A stretch of DNA of 58,991 bases from an uncultured Candidatus Melainabacteria bacterium (lineage in GTDB: Bacteria > Cyanobacteriota > Vampirovibrionia > Gastranaerophilales > Gastranaerophilaceae): positions 1-58,991 of the forward strand of contig CAKVLI010000010.1 in NCBI GenBank assembly GCA_934757155.1, read 5' to 3'. Position 1 is the stretch's first letter. Each line of letters starts with the position of its first letter. A program made the position numbers and the translations under genes. The notes beneath the pieces are model-generated. The model was given only the letters and a program-made list of their open reading frames with translations, was not told the origin of the DNA and made no database searches. Below are positions 55,878-58,991 of the stretch, piece after piece.

Positions 55878-58391
55878 TTAAGCTTTTTTAATTTCTGTTA
55901 AGGTCGGGTCAAGCAGTCTGCGTCCGATATTATCAAAGTTGATTGAATAAAGCGTCTTATTTCCGTATTTAATCATTTTCTCAACAACGCCGGTTCCGTA
56001 TTTTGCGTGAACAACTGTATCTCCCTGTTCAATAGAATCAGACACGACCATATCCTCTTGTGGAATATCCGCGTCATACACAGGAACTATTGGTGTAGTT
56101 CCTTCTCTTTTTTCCAAAATTTCTTTTGAATCTTCCTGATGCTTGTTTCCGACCTCTTCTAAAGGTTCAAGAAAGCCTTCATCATCTTCATCCGGCTGTA
56201 ATTCTGTTAGCTCTTCCATTCCGTCAGAAAGCTGTGCCTCTTCATCCCCGCTATTGAGTTCATCAATGAAATCTAAGTCAGAATCAGATATTGTGTCGTC
56301 TTTCATTGTAGTGAAAACTTTGTCTACATCTTTAACTATTTCTTCATCAAGGTTCTGAGTATCCTCTTCCTGCTCACCTAAATCGACTAAAATATCATCA
56401 TCAGAAATTTCTGAGTCATCTAGCTCAACAATTTCCCCAAATTCTTCAGAGCCATCCTCATCACTCACAGGAATTACAACTTGCTCGTTCTCAATAATTT
56501 CAGGCTCTTGAGCAACTTCTTCTTCCTGATTATTCGCTTCAGGAATTTCCGTTTCTTCAGTCAAATCTGAAATTTCCTCAGGGATTTCAATAACCTCAGA
56601 ATCATCTGTATTAGTATGGAATTCCTCAACAACTTCCTGCTGTGACTCAACTAAATCTTCTTCTGCCAGAGGTTTCTCCGTCAACTCGTTCAAAGTAACT
56701 TCTTCCGCCTGATCAGGCAAAGAAACCTCTTCTAAATCTTGTTCATCCAAAACCGTTTCACTTAGTGAGTCTTCAAAAGATTCTTCCAATGGAACTTCTG
56801 TAGTTTCACCATTAATTGAGATTTCTTCCAACGCTTCAATCGGTTCTTCCTCTGCCGTTTCTTGAGTGATAGCGACTTCGTCCAGCTCATTGTCTTCCGG
56901 AACATCAATGACATCCTGCGCAACCTCTTCGGCAAGGTTTGTATCACCAACTTCTGTGATTTCTTCGTTGTCCTCGGTCTCTTCTGCAAACAATTGCGGG
57001 ACTTCTGTTTCCTTGATATCTTCGGAAACCTTTTCAATCAACTCTTCTGATTTCTTCTCTATCGCCTCAGTCGAAGGTTCTTGCTCTTCCTGAATATTTT
57101 TCTCTTCAGGTTGTTCCTTCTTAACGACATCAAATTCAAGACCATAGCCATTTGCAAGAGCCTCTGTGTCAACAAATTCTTCCACTGAAACACCAGTAGA
57201 TGACTCTATTTCTTCAGCTTCGAACTCCATTAACTCAAGTTTTGAAATTAAAGGTAAGTAATTAGTCCCTTTACCAACTACCAAATAAGTATCCTTCTGC
57301 ATTGAATTCAAGAAGGTACCATAACTTTTAAAGATTTCGTTATTCGTAAATGACGGTTCAATAATGAGGTTCTCAAACATATTTTTAATTTCATTAATAT
57401 ATTTGAATCTTGAATGAGTTACAAAAATCGCCGGTATATCAGCTGAGGTTAAAATCGTTTTAATATTCTTTTTGCTAAGAGAATTGGAAGCTTCCACAAA
57501 CACTGTAGAATTGAGTTTTCGCTTATTAAGAGCAGAATAAATTACGCTCAAATAGCGATTTTGAAAAATACTATCCAGTTTTGATAAATCAATAATTGCA
57601 GACTTAGACTCAAGAATTCTGTTAAGATTTTCAGCCTCTTGAACAGTTGCAGCAAAATATCCCATTTTATCAAATTTTGCAAGTTTGTTTTTCAAAACCA
57701 AAAGCTTGAATATGTGGGACTTGTCAACCATATCATCCACAATTGATTTTAACGCACCGAAAGGAACAAACGGAACGGTTTTAGAGTAGTCCGAAAGGTC
57801 TTTAAAAATCTCTTTTATCAAGGATTTACTGTCTGAAGTCGCATCGTTTAAGCAATCTTCAAACATGAATTCTAAAGCTTCCGTATTCAGAGGAAGTTTA
57901 AAATCGACTCCGGCTAAAAACTTTGGAGCTTCAACAACTCCAAGCATATCAATTACTAAAATATTAGAGGTTTTTGAAAGTTGCTGAGCGAGGTTTGAGG
58001 TGATTATATTGTTTGCATTTGCTGAATCGACACAGATGAGTAACTTTTTGTCCAGACAAGCTCTGTCCATAGGTATATCGGCATTTTCTCCAATAATTTT
58101 GCCAACAACAACAGAATCTTTTGTCTCAAAAGATTTGCTCAAAATATCAAACGCAAAAGGTTTTATTTCTGAATCTAAAGCAGGTAAAGTTTTATCATAA
58201 TTCTTAAGAAGTCCGTCATACACAAATAAAATTTTTGCATAACCGACAAATCTTTCATCAAAACAGTTCATCTTTATCACCTGAGCTACATATTGTTTGG
58301 AATAACCGTTAATATGCAAAAAAGATGATATAGCAACCTTTTTATCTGATTCGAATTTAATAAAACCGTCTCTTGCTTCTAGAATTCTCAT
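55878..58391 (-). CDS. Degenerate HerA-like protein with acidic linker and UvrD-type C-terminal domain
   Basis: An 837-residue protein. Residues 1-60 look like the HAS barrel of HerA helicases. Residues 95-385 follow the layout of a HerA/FtsK-type ATPase: the Walker A place reads LLICVDSANANNIITSNLAQ (no glycine or lysine of GxxGxGK[ST]), the first Walker B reads NILVIDMLGV at the 'D-x-x-G-E-Y' site, and FVEASNSLSK (298-307) is at the 'E-E-A-H' site. About 390-770 is a long Glu/Asp-rich, low-complexity linker. Residues about 785-832 (GDTVVHAKYGTGVVEKMI) look like the Tudor-like end of UvrD/PcrA. It is probably a non-hydrolysing scaffold linked to transcription or repair. AGAGG precedes the ATG. 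Confidence 0.55.
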   Translation of the reverse strand: MRILEARDGFIKFESDKKVAISSFLHINGYSKQYVAQVIKMNCFDERFVGYAKILFVYDGLLKNYDKTLPALDSEIKPFAFDILSKSFETKDSVVVGKIIGENADIPMDRACLDKKLLICVDSANANNIITSNLAQQLSKTSNILVIDMLGVVEAPKFLAGVDFKLPLNTEALEFMFEDCLNDATSDSKSLIKEIFKDLSDYSKTVPFVPFGALKSIVDDMVDKSHIFKLLVLKNKLAKFDKMGYFAATVQEAENLNRILESKSAIIDLSKLDSIFQNRYLSVIYSALNKRKLNSTVFVEASNSLSKKNIKTILTSADIPAIFVTHSRFKYINEIKNMFENLIIEPSFTNNEIFKSYGTFLNSMQKDTYLVVGKGTNYLPLISKLELMEFEAEEIESSTGVSVEEFVDTEALANGYGLEFDVVKKEQPEEKNIQEEQEPSTEAIEKKSEELIEKVSEDIKETEVPQLFAEETEDNEEITEVGDTNLAEEVAQDVIDVPEDNELDEVAITQETAEEEPIEALEEISINGETTEVPLEESFEDSLSETVLDEQDLEEVSLPDQAEEVTLNELTEKPLAEEDLVESQQEVVEEFHTNTDDSEVIEIPEEISDLTEETEIPEANNQEEEVAQEPEIIENEQVVIPVSDEDGSEEFGEIVELDDSEISDDDILVDLGEQEEDTQNLDEEIVKDVDKVFTTMKDDTISDSDLDFIDELNSGDEEAQLSDGMEELTELQPDEDDEGFLEPLEEVGNKHQEDSKEILEKREGTTPIVPVYDADIPQEDMVVSDSIEQGDTVVHAKYGTGVVEKMIKYGNKTLYSINFDNIGRRLLDPTLTEIKKA

Positions 58392-58792
58392 TCGTAAAAC
58401 CTCTAGGGAGATTTTACCATGAACATGCTCAAGTGAGTAATAATTATTTACAATTTGAAACTAAAAAAAATATTTTCGTAAAGAATTGTAAAATAAAATT
58501 TTTCACTAGGTATATATGAATCCTAAACACAGACCGATTGGGGTTGATAAACCGCGCACGGGGAATCACCCGTGAGGATATAAAAACAATAAAAAAAGGT
58601 AGTATAAAACAAGGGAGAGATTGTCTTGCTGCGCTCGCATTAAACGTGCCTACGTTTGAGCTCTACAACGACTTCGTCCTTTTGAGCTCAAAACTCCGCA
58701 CTCTGCTCGCTTGCGCTCGAACTCTTTATAGAGTTCTCTTCCATATCCACAAGCTAATAAAAAGGAGATGACGTAAGTCATCTCCTTTTTAT
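58392..58792. other. Gene-free stretch before tRNA-Met
   Basis: AT-rich first half. A CACGGG/CCCGTG hairpin (58557-58574) follows, next to a short frame starting ATG 58516 (19 codons, MNPKHRPIG then a stop). After that comes a GC-richer tract with TTTGAGCTC/GAGCTCAAA (58651-58690), and a strong terminator. I cannot identify a gene or a known RNA. Confidence 0.5.
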
Positions 58793-58794
58793 TA
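58755..58794. terminator. Strong terminator of tRNA-Met
   Basis: A perfect 18-bp stem centred on GTAA (AAGGAGATGAC with its complement), overlapping the last bases of the tRNA gene. Reads well on both strands. Confidence 0.85.
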
Positions 58795-58866
58795 GCAAGG
58801 GAGAGATTCGAACTCTCGACCTCACGGGTATGAGCCGTGCGCTCTCACCAGCTGAGCTACCTTGCC
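58793..58866 (-). tRNA. trnM: tRNA-Met (CAT), elongator
   Basis: A complete 74-base cloverleaf on the minus strand: acceptor stem GGCAAGG with CCTTGCT (G1-U72 wobble), D-stem GCTC/GAGC, anticodon loop CTCATAC within CACGG/CCGTG, T-arm GAGAG-TTCGAAT-CTCTC, discriminator A. The CCA end is not encoded. The acceptor and D-loop fit elongator Met, rather than initiator or lysidine-type Ile. Confidence 0.93.
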
Positions 58867-58991
58867 ATAATTCTTTTATTCAATTTTGAAATTTATCAAC
58901 TTTCGTCGACATTTTTTATTCTTACATAAAAGTTTTTAAATAGCAAGTCTTTTATTTTGGTTATTATTTACAACTTTTCTTGCCATCCCAT
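58867..58991. other. End of window, upstream of tRNA-Met
   Basis: AT-rich. On the minus strand a short frame begins near 58988 (MARKVVNNN) and stops after about 16 codons; I do not call it. It may be the end of a gene outside the window or simply promoter sequence for the tRNA. Confidence 0.4.

Noticed and set aside
58538..58771. 77-codon open frame on the plus strand before tRNA-Met
   Set aside because: It begins with TTG without a ribosome-binding site, runs through the GC-richer repeat-like tract and the terminator, and its protein has no family-like pattern.

Overview
The window is AT-rich, gene-dense bacterial chromosome with no phage, transposase, rRNA or CRISPR array. I read it as a flagellated, anaerobic, Gram-negative-type gut bacterium. 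The best guess is a non-photosynthetic cyanobacterial relative (Melainabacteria/Vampirovibrionia, Gastranaerophilales-like). Supporting signs are a fused VKOR-thioredoxin protein, a GH57 glucan branching enzyme, a large Ski2-like helicase, rubrerythrin, an NfnA-type flavoprotein, flagellin, and several Ala/Gly-rich proteins of no familiar family. This placement is inference from gene content; no marker was compared with a database.

Layout. 1-84: tail of a fliD-like gene. 141-2622 (minus): radical SAM protein, smpB, a MerR-like coiled-coil protein and a YkgJ-type Cys-cluster protein. 2683-4470: proS. 4588-11882 (minus): a 15-gene ribosomal operon, rpsJ-rplC-rplD-rplW-rplB-rpsS-rplV-rpsC-rplP-rpmC-rpsQ-rplN-rplX-rplE-rpsN, with a clear promoter at 11989-12017 and long hairpin-rich spacers near its start. 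12045-17839: HAD phosphatase, membrane proteins, a PHP-domain protein and a radical SAM/SPASM-like protein. 18064-19782: GH57 branching enzyme. 20275-20980 (minus): rplU-rpmA. 21570-30304: accessory region with unknown proteins, panD, glutaredoxin, flagellin, rubrerythrin and a 907-residue GLUG-repeat protein. 30372-30670: wreck of a type I secretion HlyD gene. 30967-38007: a plus-strand surface-glycan operon (LicD, IspD-like cytidylyltransferase, SDR epimerase, two GT2 enzymes, UDP-glucose dehydrogenase, acyltransferase 3). 38046-42183 (minus): NfnA-like, a small Cys protein and purA, then VKOR-thioredoxin and queH. 42184-42751: gene-free and full of palindromes. 42752-47553: paired membrane proteins, a shortened dihydrolipoamide dehydrogenase-like enzyme, a winged-helix protein and an MFS carrier. 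47638-55457: two members of a small 'RWYD' repeat family around a Ski2-like helicase and aroQ, then folE2, rph, a sugar MFS carrier and a B12-type radical SAM protein. 55487-58391 (minus): rpsT and a large HerA-like protein that seems to have lost its P-loop. 58793-58866: elongator tRNA-Met.

How the parts fit. Much of the window is translation machinery (ribosomal proteins, ProRS, SmpB, tRNA-Met, QueH for queuosine, RNase PH). A second theme is the cell surface: flagellin, FliD, the GLUG protein, the LicD glycan operon and VKOR-driven disulfide formation. The points most worth a second look are the degenerate HerA-like protein with an acidic linker and Tudor-like tail, the RWYD repeat family, the string of hairpins between rplC and rplD, the 51-bp inverted repeats before 42752, the LicD/IspD/SDR unit, and a set of genes whose start codon lies exactly six bases after a -10 box, which suggests leaderless mRNAs.
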